IMG/VR virus record: IMGVR_UViG_3300022562_000858
Location: 1-63,080 of that record
Length of the DNA: 63,080 nt
Direction: 5' to 3' (one strand)
Source of the DNA: a virus
Shown here: positions 16,623-25,403 of the stretch, piece after piece
How positions within the stretch are numbered: the stretch's first letter is position 1
How the letters are laid out: each line of letters starts with the position of its first letter
Made by a program: the position numbers and the translations under genes
The notes under the pieces: generated by a model
Databases searched by the model: none
Told to the model about the DNA's origin: nothing
What the model saw: only the letters and a program-made list of their open reading frames with translations

Positions 16623-18061
16623 CAGACGCTATGCTGCCAAATGGATGTGCCAGCGGTCACGTACATCTTCGATCCGTCCTGGCTGAATGCAAAGTTGCAC
16701 GGTCCGGCGGTATTGAGCGAACTGCCAAGCGCGTAGGACTTGGAATCGTAGGACGCTGTGCTGATGTCCCACGCCGTCGACAGCGTGAACTGGTATATCT
16801 CGAAGTCGTCCGACCCGAAGGTGTTATTGACTAGCACGAACACGTGCGATCCATTGGTATCGAACGCAATCTCGCAAGAAAAGTCATAGCCCGGGCCGAG
16901 CTCATCGCGCACGTCGAGCTGCTTACTGGCATACGACGCAGTGCTGACATCCCACGGCGTCGACAGCGTGTACTGCGACACCTTCTCCGCGGCGAGACTG
17001 AGCACGTACATCTTGCTCCCATCGTCGTTGAACGCGACGCTGGTCGGGTTCGTGCCTTGGACCACGGGGCTGTACGATTTTGATTCGTATGAAGCTGTCG
17101 ATAGGTCCCAGGGCGTGCTCAGTGCGTGCTGGTAAATCCTATCCAGGTCTGTCCCTACGACATAGAGCTTGGCGCCATCTGGCTTGAACACGAATGAAGC
17201 AAAACCACTGCTATGCGGATTGCTGTATTGAGACTGTACGCTGTGCGAGACAGAGTCGTATGTAGCCGTACTGACGTCGAGAGCTGTCCCAAGCGAATAC
17301 TGAAATACGGCGTCGTTCGTAGTGCCGAGCACATACATCTTCGAGCCGTCTGCGTTGAATTGCGCACGCACCGGAACGGTGTCTTGCGAATTCACCGAGT
17401 ATGCCTTGGAATCGTAGGAAACACCGTCAATCTCCCACGACTGTATTTCCCACCGGCAGATCGCAATGGCAAGCTGGTCGCCCGATACGTCCTGCGTGCC
17501 GAACACCGAGCGCACGACTTCTATCTCGTACCCAAGCGGAACCGCGCCGGCGGGAATGTTGGCGCGGAAGTCCTTGCACCACAGCTTCGTTCCGAAGTGA
17601 CCCCCTGACGCCGCGAGCGTCGCGACCACCTCGTTTTCCTCCTTGACCGCGTTCACACCCTGCCAATTCTTCGCGTCAGTGACATCGCGCTCTGTCACCA
17701 GGTTCGGCGTGAGCCAGCCAGTGTTGAAGGCGCGGTCAGCCCGGTTATCCGCGATGTTGATTCCGTCGGCAATCGTGCGCGAATACGCCTGCGGCGTTCC
17801 TGGTGTCGGATCAGGATTCGGCGTCGTGTTCGTCGGAGAGTTGGGGAATCCCACGGTCGGCGGCGCGTCCGCATCGACGTCCGGGGGCGGCGTGTCACTG
17901 ATTGTCGTCCCCGGATCATCCGGCTCGCCCGGATCGCCCGGATTCTCGCCACCGCCACATATCCACACCGATGAGATGTTGACCCACTGCAACCCGTCCC
18001 AACGGTAGAACACGAGCCAGCATCCGTACTGCTCGGATTTCGTTTCGCCAACGGACGGCAT
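16622..18061 (-). CDS. Tail protein with YVTN-like propeller repeats, about 479 aa
   Basis: The start chosen is the ATG that overlaps the upstream stop as TAATG; a longer reading is possible but lacks a ribosome site. The N-terminal half has a Pro/Asp/Gly-rich linker and a beta domain. The C-terminal half repeats a ~50-residue unit at least five times, centred on FNADGSKMYVLG and followed by QYxLSTxWDVSTASYxSKS. This is a YVTN/lactonase-like seven-blade propeller pattern, distinct from the BNR type of the next two genes. Local GC is lower than the flanks by eye. Probably a tail fibre or host-recognition protein. Confidence 0.85.
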   Translation of the reverse strand: MPSVGETKSEQYGCWLVFYRWDGLQWVNISSVWICGGGENPGDPGEPDDPGTTISDTPPPDVDADAPPTVGFPNSPTNTTPNPDPTPGTPQAYSRTIADGINIADNRADRAFNTGWLTPNLVTERDVTDAKNWQGVNAVKEENEVVATLAASGGHFGTKLWCKDFRANIPAGAVPLGYEIEVVRSVFGTQDVSGDQLAIAICRWEIQSWEIDGVSYDSKAYSVNSQDTVPVRAQFNADGSKMYVLGTTNDAVFQYSLGTALDVSTATYDSVSHSVQSQYSNPHSSGFASFVFKPDGAKLYVVGTDLDRIYQHALSTPWDLSTASYESKSYSPVVQGTNPTSVAFNDDGSKMYVLSLAAEKVSQYTLSTPWDVSTASYASKQLDVRDELGPGYDFSCEIAFDTNGSHVFVLVNNTFGSDDFEIYQFTLSTAWDISTASYDSKSYALGSSLNTAGPCNFAFSQDGSKMYVTAGTSIWQHSV

Positions 18062-19728
18062 TAGCGCGACACCTTGGCGAACCGCGGCAACACCCACGTG
18101 CTCGTATAGAAGCTCGGATCAACGGGAGAGCCGTTCATCGTGATCGCTCCGTCGAGCAGGTTCTTTCGTTTCGGGTTTGCGCCAGTCATGGGGTCCGCGT
18201 CGGTCAGCATGTTGAAGCTGTACTGGTTGTTCTGAAAGTACTTCTTGTAGAAGAACCCGTCTGACAGGTCATCGAACACCTTGTAGACGAGCTGCAGGCC
18301 ATCGGCCGATGACCAGCGCGCGAGCAGCGACGGGTAGTACTCCGGGCTGAAATCCCCGAGTATCCAGATGCCGTACACGGCCGTGTCCACCAGGTTGCCG
18401 TCGGCGTCGGCAGCGTAGCCGCCAGAAATGCGCCAGAAGCCCAGCACCCGGTAAGCGAAGTTGGCGCTCGGCGTTCCGTAGAACTCGATGTCGTTCATAT
18501 CGAGCTCGAGCACGAGCTGTGCATTCTCGATCCCGCCGGCGAGTACCACATTGCCGTCGGCATCGAGCACGTCGTCGCACGGCCCGGCGTAGAAGCGCGA
18601 GAGCGCCGAAGGCGTGCCACCGTTGTCCGGCAGCTCCGTGATGGTCCCGTCGACCGCTACCTCGATCGCGGCGTACCCGCAGGTCTTGCCGTCGTGGTCC
18701 AGCAGAAAGACCTCGGGGTGGTAATAGCTAGACTGCGCTTCAAGGTTGTCCCACGACAGCACCTTGGTGTTGGTGCCGGCCGCGCGGTCGTAGCGCCAGA
18801 TTTCGGCATCCATTCCCGGCGCGTCCACTCGAACCGTCTCCGCATACAGGTGCACCGTGTCCTCGTTGTACACCGGGTAGAGCTGGCTGTAGCTCGGCTC
18901 GAAGCGGCGGAACACGTGCCCCGGGGACGCCGATTGGTTCTCCCACTCTCCCACCAGGTAATCCACGCGCCAGTCCAGATCCGTGTCGGTGATGTCGCGC
19001 GACACGAGGTAGGCCCGGAAGCGGTGATAGTTGTTGACCCCGGTGTGGTTGAGGTCCTCTTGCGACCAGGCGTAGGTGTACTCGCGCGAATCCTTGCGAT
19101 AGAGCGAGTTGGCGACGTCGATGTAGAGGAACGTCGCATCGCCGCCGCCCATGCCATCCTCCCACCCCACGTCGACGTAGTACGGCGCCTGCAGGTTTTG
19201 GTCGGTAGTGTGCGCGACGTAGACCCAATTCCCATCCACGTCCTTGCGGTAGCGGATCGCCCCTGACGGATTTCCAGCGCTCCACTCATGGTCCGAGAAC
19301 GGCACGCCTACACCTACCACCGGGTACACCGTGGCGTAGTTGTCGAGATACACCAGCGCGCCCAGCCCGGCATAGAAGTCCATCGCCTGAATATCAGGGT
19401 AGTCCCCGAGATTCGTTTCCAGCAGGTAGCTGGAGCGGTTTCTGTCCGGGTTGTAGAAGTAGTACCGCTTGTGCGCGTTGAATCCGCCGTCGATGGTGTT
19501 GGCGATCGTGAACAGCACCGCCCCACCCTTCATCACGATTTCGATGAACTCCTGATCGCGGGCAATCCGTACCCGGATCGTGCCGTCAGCCACGTGCAGG
19601 GTCTTGTGCAGCCCGCTCGTGTCCGTGCGCGCCTTGAGCGCGCGGAGTTTATCGAGCTGCCGCCGGGCGAACGGCAGCCAACGCGCGCACTTCCCCTGAA
19701 CGCCGCGCAGGGAAATGTGCAGCGGCAT
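18061..19728 (-). CDS. Tail structural protein, 555 aa, unrecognised
   Basis: Starts MPLHISLRGVQGK after a 1-nt overlap with the upstream gene. A basic helical N-terminus (~1-50) is followed by a long beta-rich body full of Tyr, Asp and Trp (for example RYYFYNPDRNRSSYLLE and LDWRVDYLVGEWENQ). No repeats, signal or catalytic motif recognised. Aromatic beta-rich proteins located between the tail-stabilisation gene and propeller genes are usually tail hub or appendage components. Function inferred from place. Confidence 0.85.
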   Translation of the reverse strand: MPLHISLRGVQGKCARWLPFARRQLDKLRALKARTDTSGLHKTLHVADGTIRVRIARDQEFIEIVMKGGAVLFTIANTIDGGFNAHKRYYFYNPDRNRSSYLLETNLGDYPDIQAMDFYAGLGALVYLDNYATVYPVVGVGVPFSDHEWSAGNPSGAIRYRKDVDGNWVYVAHTTDQNLQAPYYVDVGWEDGMGGGDATFLYIDVANSLYRKDSREYTYAWSQEDLNHTGVNNYHRFRAYLVSRDITDTDLDWRVDYLVGEWENQSASPGHVFRRFEPSYSQLYPVYNEDTVHLYAETVRVDAPGMDAEIWRYDRAAGTNTKVLSWDNLEAQSSYYHPEVFLLDHDGKTCGYAAIEVAVDGTITELPDNGGTPSALSRFYAGPCDDVLDADGNVVLAGGIENAQLVLELDMNDIEFYGTPSANFAYRVLGFWRISGGYAADADGNLVDTAVYGIWILGDFSPEYYPSLLARWSSADGLQLVYKVFDDLSDGFFYKKYFQNNQYSFNMLTDADPMTGANPKRKNLLDGAITMNGSPVDPSFYTSTWVLPRFAKVSR

Positions 19729-20321
19729 CAGGCATCGGCGGCCGTGATCGTGTAGGTAATCAGCAGGCTGTCCAGCGCGATGACCGAACGCGACGCCGAG
19801 AAGCGCGACGCCGAAAACAGCGTGCCCGACGTACCGCCCTTGGTCGAGTTGCTGATCAGGAACGCGCCGTAGATCGTCTTGGTGGCGTTGATCGTGAACG
19901 TGGCCTTGTTGGCGCTGTTGGTGATCGACTGACCGGACGCGGCCGCCTCGTTGTACTCCTGGCGCGACGCCTCATCGTAGGCCGTGCTCTCGGTGGAGTT
20001 CGACGCGATGTTGGCCGCGGTGTCGGTCGCCACCGGCGTGTAGTTGCCCTCGAAGATGCCCACGTACCAGGTCGTGATCTGCGTGTCGGCGTGGAACATG
20101 ATGTCGAGCAGAGCATTCAGGCCCTCGTTGACGACGAGGTTGTGGTCGCACTGCTCGCCCAGGAATCCGACACCGGGCCGGTAGACGTCGTGGATGAAGG
20201 TGCCGCCGATGACGGCCTTCTGGCGGGGGAGGTAGATTCCCTGCTCGTTCGGCTCGAAGTGCCCGTTACGCAGGGTGCGCGGCAGCTCGCGCGCGAGAGT
20301 GTCAGGAATGTTGATCCGCAT
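19728..20321 (-). CDS. Small tail/structural protein, about 197 aa
   Basis: The chosen start MRINIPDTLAREL has GAGG 8 nt upstream; an in-frame ATG 26 codons earlier overlaps the preceding small gene much more. The protein contains NLVVNEGLNALLDIMFHADTQITTWYVGIFEGNYTP, read here as a short helix followed by beta strands, a pattern seen in many phage tail or head-fibre proteins. It ends with strands (ALDSLLITYTITAADA). Stop overlaps the next start by 1 nt. Function not known. Confidence 0.83.
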   Translation of the reverse strand: MRINIPDTLARELPRTLRNGHFEPNEQGIYLPRQKAVIGGTFIHDVYRPGVGFLGEQCDHNLVVNEGLNALLDIMFHADTQITTWYVGIFEGNYTPVATDTAANIASNSTESTAYDEASRQEYNEAAASGQSITNSANKATFTINATKTIYGAFLISNSTKGGTSGTLFSASRFSASRSVIALDSLLITYTITAADA

Positions 20322-20481
20322 CGGTATGGCCTCGATTTTCTTGCGGTGCAAGCGAGGCCCCGATGGGCGTGGCTTCTGGATGGTGGTTTCTAACCTCATC
20401 GCGGATCTTCTTCACAGCCGCGGCGGCGCCTTTCAGGTGCCGAAAGAGGTCATCGAGTGCAGAGACGAGGGGATCGCTCAT
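20302..20481 (-). CDS. Small protein, 59 aa, translationally coupled
   Basis: ATG overlaps the stop of the preceding gene as ATGA, the junction type used throughout this operon, and the ORF overlaps the next start by 20 nt. It reads MSDPLVSALDDLFRHLKG, a helical start, then a charged helix and a polar tail. No family recognised. The junction and the need to cover this otherwise empty 157-bp gap support it as real. Confidence 0.65.
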   Translation of the reverse strand: MSDPLVSALDDLFRHLKGAAAAVKKIRDEVRNHHPEATPIGASLAPQENRGHTDADQHS

Positions 20482-21749
20482 GGGATGACGACCCCATTGC
20501 GGATCACCGTGGCCTCTGCACGGTCAGACGTGTACACGTTTCCGTCGCTGTCGGTGCGGCGAACGGACGTAATGAACTGAGACATCCCGCGCTGGTCGCG
20601 CACGACGGATGCCCCCGACACCGCTTCGGGGTAGGCGACGCGGGTGTTGGTCAGGTTCTTGAACGCACCGCCCGGCCCGCCGTAGCACGGGCCTTTCTCG
20701 GTCATGAATAGGACGTGCGACTCTACCGTGCCGTCGCCAACGTCATCCCCTCCAATCTGCACGTCGGTGCCGGGAATGGCCTTGTAGTCGGCCAGCCACC
20801 CGAGCGGCGCATCCTCACTGCCCACGGGCAGCCAGTACAGGCGATCGGCGCTGATGTAGAGCCCGTCGCGCACCGGCGCGGCCATCGTGATCGGCGCCGG
20901 GAACTGGAAGAACCACTTGCGCAGGTTGAACAGGTGATAGGACAACGCTTCGGACAGATACACCGCGTTGCCACTGACCACCGCCACACGCCCGGCGACG
21001 TAGCGCACGATGGTCCCTACGGGCGGTTCGGAGAGGAACTGCGTCGCCAGGGGGATGGTCCAGTAGCCCACCCCGATGCGCACGCTGCTGGTGCCGTCCG
21101 GCACTTCCGCGACGCGGTAGAACATATCGCCGTCGACCGGCGTGCAGTACACACGCACGGTCGTGATCGTGGCCTCTCCCGATGAGGGGATGCCCGAGCA
21201 CTGTATTGCGCGATTGGTGGTGAGCTCGATGAACGCGCCCATGCGCGCCCCGCTCTCGCGCCCCAGGTCGTCGACGTAGGTGATCGCGACCTGGTAGCGG
21301 CCCGGCGGCAGCGCGCCGGCAGCGGCGCTCAGGGTCGGCTGCGCGGCCGGCGTTTTCACGCCCCACGGCCGGCTCACCCCGTCGCGGATCATCCCCGTGT
21401 CGTACCCGTTCGAGTAGTACACGTCGCCGGCGGCGTCAGCGTAGGACATCGCCACCGCGGCGACACCGGAGCGGAGCTCAGACACCGTGTAGTTGCCGGC
21501 GTCGTCCACGGACAGGCGTTTCAGATCCGTGCCCTCCACGAACAGCGCGATGTCCTCCACCCGGTTCGACCACAGGCTGTGCACGGTCCCGCTGTGCACC
21601 TGCGTGAATCCCGGACGCCGCTTGAGCCGCCCGCGGTCGGAAATATCGACGTTCTCCGCGGCAACCAGTTCCTCGGGGCCGAGCTCGGTCGGGTCCGCGA
21701 CGTTGTTCAGCCCGGTGAACTTGCCGTAGGTGAAGATCTTTCCCGGCAT
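20478..21749 (-). CDS. Tail stabilisation-like protein (P22 gp10 class), 423 aa
   Basis: Begins MPGKIFTYGKFTGLNNVADP and soon reads AAENVDISDRGRLKRRPGF, the signature opening of podovirus tail-accessory proteins that list loading conditions for a beta-propeller-like body. The remainder is all beta, with Gly/Tyr turns. It starts with 1-nt overlap with the adaptor gene and follows portal, coat and adaptor in order, as gp10 follows gp4 in P22-like phages. Expected role: close the portal-adaptor channel after DNA packaging and connect the tail needle or fibres. Family assignment is by pattern, not alignment. Confidence 0.75.
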   Translation of the reverse strand: MPGKIFTYGKFTGLNNVADPTELGPEELVAAENVDISDRGRLKRRPGFTQVHSGTVHSLWSNRVEDIALFVEGTDLKRLSVDDAGNYTVSELRSGVAAVAMSYADAAGDVYYSNGYDTGMIRDGVSRPWGVKTPAAQPTLSAAAGALPPGRYQVAITYVDDLGRESGARMGAFIELTTNRAIQCSGIPSSGEATITTVRVYCTPVDGDMFYRVAEVPDGTSSVRIGVGYWTIPLATQFLSEPPVGTIVRYVAGRVAVVSGNAVYLSEALSYHLFNLRKWFFQFPAPITMAAPVRDGLYISADRLYWLPVGSEDAPLGWLADYKAIPGTDVQIGGDDVGDGTVESHVLFMTEKGPCYGGPGGAFKNLTNTRVAYPEAVSGASVVRDQRGMSQFITSVRRTDSDGNVYTSDRAEATVIRNGVVIP

Positions 21750-22666
21750 CAGTAGTGCCTGATGAACTGCGGTCGGCTCACCGCCTGGCGCTTGACGGTC
21801 AGCTCTTGCAGCGAGACCGGCGGCCCGAACACATCAGCGAACATCTTGCCGAAGCGCTCGGCCTGTGCTGGGTCATACGTCTCAGAGTCCTTCTTGAGGT
21901 AGGCGTACATCAGCATCCCGTACACCAGCGAGTAGTGGAAGTGGAACGGGATTTCGGGCTCGTCGTCGGCCGCGCTCATATCGGCCAGCGGATAGCGCGT
22001 GACCTCCAGGTTGAGCGTGTCGTTGGCCTCGATCTTGCGGTTGAGCACGATGTAGTGCAGCCGTCGCGCCCAGGACCAGCGCGAGGGGGTGCCCGCCGGC
22101 AGGTTGGCGAGGTTCTCGTTCTGCAGCCCGAATCGCTTGTCCTTCGTCATCGGATAGTTCAGCGAGGCGAGCTGTACGTGCCGGATCGTGATGACCTTGG
22201 GCGAGATTTCGTAGACCGGCGTGGTGGGATCGGCGGTGAGCGAGATTCGGCAGATCGGCTTGTCGTCAGCGTCCTGCGTGGTGGTGTCGTCAATGATGCA
22301 CAGAGAGCGCATCGCCGCCTCGCGCTCGGCCAGGTTGGCGAAGCGCGTCAGCTCGGCCTCGGACCACAGCGAATCCTCGTCCGTGCCGCTGATCGTGCCG
22401 ACGGCGCCGCCTGAGACGGTGACGTTGACCGGGATGCTCAGCGTGTCGGCGTCGATGACGGTAACGACGTGATCGCCGTTGATGTCCGGCGTGTCGCCCG
22501 TGCGCCCGGCGATCGTCGCCGTCTGCCCGGTGACAAGCCCGTGGCGCTCGGCCGTGACTACCGCGGGGTTGGCAACGCTCACCCCGTCAATGCTGATCGG
22601 AGTGCCCGGCTGCAGCGGATCATCCAGAAGCCGCCGGGCCTCCGCTTTCAGCTCGCTCAGGTCCAC
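21749..22666 (-). CDS. Head-to-tail adaptor, with inserted FCCH-like beta module, 305 aa
   Basis: The helical opening MDLSELKAEARRLLDD and the later SEAELTRFANLAEREAAMRS are typical of podovirus adaptors that ring the portal. Residues ~25-95 interrupt this with a beta module (AERHGLVTGQTATIAG to VTVIDADTLSIP), resembling the FCCH-type domain often inserted in phage structural proteins. The C-terminal part (FHFHYSLVYGMLMYAYLKKDSETYDPAQAERF) is the helical ring segment. Located between the 164-aa gene and the stabilisation protein. Function inferred from layout and pattern. Confidence 0.78.
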   Translation of the reverse strand: MDLSELKAEARRLLDDPLQPGTPISIDGVSVANPAVVTAERHGLVTGQTATIAGRTGDTPDINGDHVVTVIDADTLSIPVNVTVSGGAVGTISGTDEDSLWSEAELTRFANLAEREAAMRSLCIIDDTTTQDADDKPICRISLTADPTTPVYEISPKVITIRHVQLASLNYPMTKDKRFGLQNENLANLPAGTPSRWSWARRLHYIVLNRKIEANDTLNLEVTRYPLADMSAADDEPEIPFHFHYSLVYGMLMYAYLKKDSETYDPAQAERFGKMFADVFGPPVSLQELTVKRQAVSRPQFIRHY

Positions 22667-23161
22667 TTACGCAGCCTGCTCGCGGTAGGCCGCCCACGCC
22701 GCATCACGCAGCTCAGGCGTCATGTTCGCCACGCCGGCCTCGAGCGCCAGGGACTCGGCCCACGGCTTGCCCTTGTCGTCGTGGTTCGGGCGGGTCCAGA
22801 GACGGGCGCCCTCTTTCAGCTTCGTGGCCTTGCCGTCGACCATGCGCGCGATCGCTGCCACGCAGCGCTTCACGTCCTCGGGACGCACTTCCTCGTCACC
22901 GCGCGGCGCTCCCTTCGCCTGCGGCTGTGCGCTCGGCGTCACCGTCTCCGGCACGGACGGCGGTACAGGCGGTTCCTGGCCGACGGTTGGCGGCGGTGAG
23001 TCCTCGGTGTAGTCGACCACGGCCGGCATGACCGGCGGCATGACCTCGGGGGCGATGCGATGGCCGTGTGCGTCGCAGGGCACCATCTCGTCGAGCTTCG
23101 CCAGCAGCTCGGTGTGATCCAGCACGACGCCAGTCTTGGTGTTCAGCAGGTACTTGCTCAT
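22667..23161 (-). CDS. Hypothetical structural-region protein, 164 aa
   Basis: Starts MSKYLLNTKTGVVLDHTE with GGAGG 4 nt before the ATG. Pro-rich centre (~40-85), then a helical acidic/basic domain (RPEDVKRCVAAIARM) and a C-terminal helix ending AAWAAYREQAA. Proteins with this short beta opening and Pro linker are common beside coat genes, but no function is known. Its stop abuts the adaptor start. Confidence 0.8.
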   Translation of the reverse strand: MSKYLLNTKTGVVLDHTELLAKLDEMVPCDAHGHRIAPEVMPPVMPAVVDYTEDSPPPTVGQEPPVPPSVPETVTPSAQPQAKGAPRGDEEVRPEDVKRCVAAIARMVDGKATKLKEGARLWTRPNHDDKGKPWAESLALEAGVANMTPELRDAAWAAYREQAA

Positions 23162-23177
23162 GTGTCCTCCGTGGGAT

Positions 23178-23195
23178 CACCGGGGCTTGCGCCCC
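23178..23195 (-). other. Strong stem-loop without T-tract
   Basis: A 7-bp perfect GC stem (CCGGGGC/GCCCCGG) with a 4-nt loop lies between the first decoration-type gene and the 164-aa gene, just before the GGAGG site. No run of T follows, so it is more likely an mRNA processing or stability element than a terminator. Confidence 0.55.
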
Positions 23196-23211
23196 GGGTC
23201 CCGTTGGGTTG

Positions 23212-23883
23212 TTACGCGGCCAAGTCGATACCCCAGGCCAGAAGCTCGATCTTCGCTGCATCGACGGCGTGAGCCGACAACTGCATGTCGATCGTGTCCT
23301 CTGCGGAGTAGAACTTGCCGCCCAACGCACCGTAGGCGTTGGTGGCCGCGCTCGGGGTCGTGTACGTGACGAGCAACTGATCACTCGACGTGTCCGTACC
23401 ACCGACGTTGTTGATGGTGTCAGCCGCGCTGATGGTGAACTCACCAGTGAGGTCCGCCAGCGTACCGGCCGTGTTGTGGATCACGCTGACCAGCGTGTCG
23501 GTCGTGGCAATGCCAGTGACGGTGTGGTCGCCCGCACTGCCGCCGGCAATGAGGGCCTGCGTTACTGACAGATCCGCCGCCGCCTGCGTTGCAGCAAGCA
23601 AAGTGCCCGCCGTGGCGTTGTTGTTGACCGATGCGATCCAGCCGTCGGGGTCGGTGCCGTCACCGATGGTGCCGGTAGACGTGCCGCCTTCGGCGGTGAG
23701 AACGCGGTGGGAGACGCCCAGCACAAGGAAGTTCGCCGGGATGCGGAGCATCTGGATCAGATCGCTTGACCCGGCATTGAACTTCGAGAAGTCCACCACG
23801 TTGCTCAGTGTCTTGAGCCGCGTGCCGGGAAACTTCTCGTACGGGATGACGCCCGTTCCACCGCTCATATTGATGGTAGTCAT
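23212..23883 (-). CDS. Putative capsid decoration protein A, 223 aa
   Basis: All-beta, Thr/Gly/Ala-rich. Shares with the next upstream gene the blocks VLTAEGGTSTGTIGDGTDPDGWIAS and GGKFYSAEDTIDMQLSAHA. Relative to that 146-aa paralogue it carries an extra ~75-residue stretch (ALIAGGSAGDHTVTGIATTD and onwards). It has AGAGG about 10 nt upstream of the ATG. Position directly downstream of the coat gene fits a decoration or head-fibre protein. Function inferred. Confidence 0.82.
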   Translation of the reverse strand: MTTINMSGGTGVIPYEKFPGTRLKTLSNVVDFSKFNAGSSDLIQMLRIPANFLVLGVSHRVLTAEGGTSTGTIGDGTDPDGWIASVNNNATAGTLLAATQAAADLSVTQALIAGGSAGDHTVTGIATTDTLVSVIHNTAGTLADLTGEFTISAADTINNVGGTDTSSDQLLVTYTTPSAATNAYGALGGKFYSAEDTIDMQLSAHAVDAAKIELLAWGIDLAA

Positions 23884-23909
23884 GCTGATTACCTCTCAGA
23901 GTCGGTGGA

Positions 23910-24350
23910 TTACGACAGCGCCGCGGAGCCGGCCAGGTCGACGCACAGTGCCGAGACCACGAACACGGCCGTGTCGCCAGCATTGGCACTCATGGTCAGG
24001 TCGATGGTGTCGGCGGCCGCATAAAACTTGCCGGATGTCGCGTAGGCGTCGGTGCCGCTGGCGCCGTGGGTGACGGTGCCGGCTGTGGCGTTGAGGTTGG
24101 TCGACGCATCCCATGAGTCCGCGCCGGCGCCATCGCCAACGGTGGCGGTCAGGGTGCCACCCTCGGGCGTGATCACCCGCACGAACACATCGAACACGAA
24201 CGTGCCAGCCGGGACGTTGAGACACTCCAGTACATCGGAAGAACCGGAGTTGTTCGCTGACAGGTCGATCTTCTTCTCGAGGACGAAGAACCGATCCAGT
24301 CCGCGGTGCGGGATGCCCGTATTGCCGTCGGTCAGGTTGAGCGTAGTCAT
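23910..24350 (-). CDS. Putative capsid decoration protein B, 146 aa, paralogue
   Basis: Starts MTTLNLTDGNTGIPHRGLD and shows the same central block as the 223-aa neighbour (VITPEGGTLTATVGDGAG, SGKFYAAADTIDLTMSANAG). Its leader GAGGTAATGCAGCATG is also nearly the same as its paralogue's, so the pair arose by tandem duplication including the ribosome site. Located just past the terminator after the coat gene. Likely a minor or decoration capsid protein. Confidence 0.82.
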   Translation of the reverse strand: MTTLNLTDGNTGIPHRGLDRFFVLEKKIDLSANNSGSSDVLECLNVPAGTFVFDVFVRVITPEGGTLTATVGDGAGADSWDASTNLNATAGTVTHGASGTDAYATSGKFYAAADTIDLTMSANAGDTAVFVVSALCVDLAGSAALS

Positions 24351-24404
24351 GCTGCATTACCTCGGTGGGACAATGGAGAGAGCCAGCCAACGGCTGACCC
24401 ATAG

Positions 24405-24440
24405 AAAAAGGCGGGACGGCCCCGAAGGACCGCCCCGCCC
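24405..24440 (-). terminator. Rho-independent terminator after the coat gene
   Basis: On the minus strand a long GC stem of about 12 bp closes on a short loop around TTCG and is followed by TTTTT. It lies 40 nt after the coat stop. Terminators here often let the coat message accumulate above the downstream genes. Confidence 0.88.
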
Positions 24441-24481
24441 GCCACCCGGAACACCGGGCTTACTTCTCTACGTCAGGGCGT

Positions 24482-25393
24482 TTAGCCCTTCACCACGGAC
24501 GACGTACCCAGCGCCTCGGGCTTCATGGTGTTGAAGCCGTAGACGTTGAGGCCACGAATGGCCTGTCCGAAGGTGTTTTCGAGCTGCGGAAAGTGATTCA
24601 GCTCGGTGATCTGCGAAGCGAAGGAAATCGCGGAGCGGTGACCGAAGATGAGCTTGGTCGTGCCCGAGACCTTCGTCAGCAGGTTGCTGGAGTACAGCGT
24701 GAACCGGTCGATCATGCCGAGCCGGCCGTTGCGCAGCAGGCTCGAACCGTCGCCGGACAGAGACGCATCCTTGAGCTCGGACTTCTTGATCATGCCCGCC
24801 ATCCACGGCGGAATGACCAGCCAGCGGTCCGTCTCCGGGACGTTCTGCTCGTCCAGCACCGTGCCGTAGTCCACCAGTACGTCGAGGACGTTGGCCTTGG
24901 TGATGGTGAGCGGCGCGGCCGTGGTTCCGAGAACGATGTCGGAGTTGATCGCGCCAGCGGTCAAGCCCTGGTTACTGGCATGGGCCTGACCGTAGACCGT
25001 ACCCAGCACGTCCGTGTCGATCGTGATCTTCATCCGCTGTGCGGCCTCGTCGGCCCAATCGGACATCAGATCCAGATCGCTCTGGTACTTGTCGACGTCG
25101 TCGATCTTGAAGAAGAAGTACTTGCCGCGGTCGATCGTCAGATCCACCACGTCGGCGTCGAGGTCCTCCATCACCGTGGTGCCACCCTTCACGTAGTCGC
25201 GAATGGTGACGTCAGGGGTCTGGCGGACGTGGATGATGTCGCCGTGCTTCTTGATTTCGGGCTCGTAGTCCGTATTCGCGATGTCGTACAGGACGCACGC
25301 CGCGTAGAACTTGACGAGGATGTTGAGCGACCACAGTTCGGGAATGAACGTGCCGCTGTAAGCCGGATGACCCGGCGCGTTTTCGAGTGCCAT
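24482..25393 (-). CDS. Major capsid protein, 303 aa
   Basis: Coat protein of HK97/P22-like fold by pattern: GTFIPELWSLNILVKFYAAC opening, long spine helix region (DWADEAAQRMKITIDTDVL), and the IPPWMAGMIKKSELKDAS / GMIDRFTLYSSNLL segments common to P22-like coats. Order scaffold, coat, terminator, decoration genes supports it. AGAGG lies 10 nt before ATG but within a small hairpin. Forms the icosahedral shell on the scaffold. High confidence in role, moderate for the exact family. Confidence 0.9.
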   Translation of the reverse strand: MALENAPGHPAYSGTFIPELWSLNILVKFYAACVLYDIANTDYEPEIKKHGDIIHVRQTPDVTIRDYVKGGTTVMEDLDADVVDLTIDRGKYFFFKIDDVDKYQSDLDLMSDWADEAAQRMKITIDTDVLGTVYGQAHASNQGLTAGAINSDIVLGTTAAPLTITKANVLDVLVDYGTVLDEQNVPETDRWLVIPPWMAGMIKKSELKDASLSGDGSSLLRNGRLGMIDRFTLYSSNLLTKVSGTTKLIFGHRSAISFASQITELNHFPQLENTFGQAIRGLNVYGFNTMKPEALGTSSVVKG

Positions 25394-25403
25394 GACTGGC
25401 GTA

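Noticed and set aside
16622-18097. Longer start of the YVTN propeller gene at 18097
   Set aside because: The ATG at 18061 overlaps the upstream stop as TAATG, as usual in this operon; the extension lacks a ribosome site.
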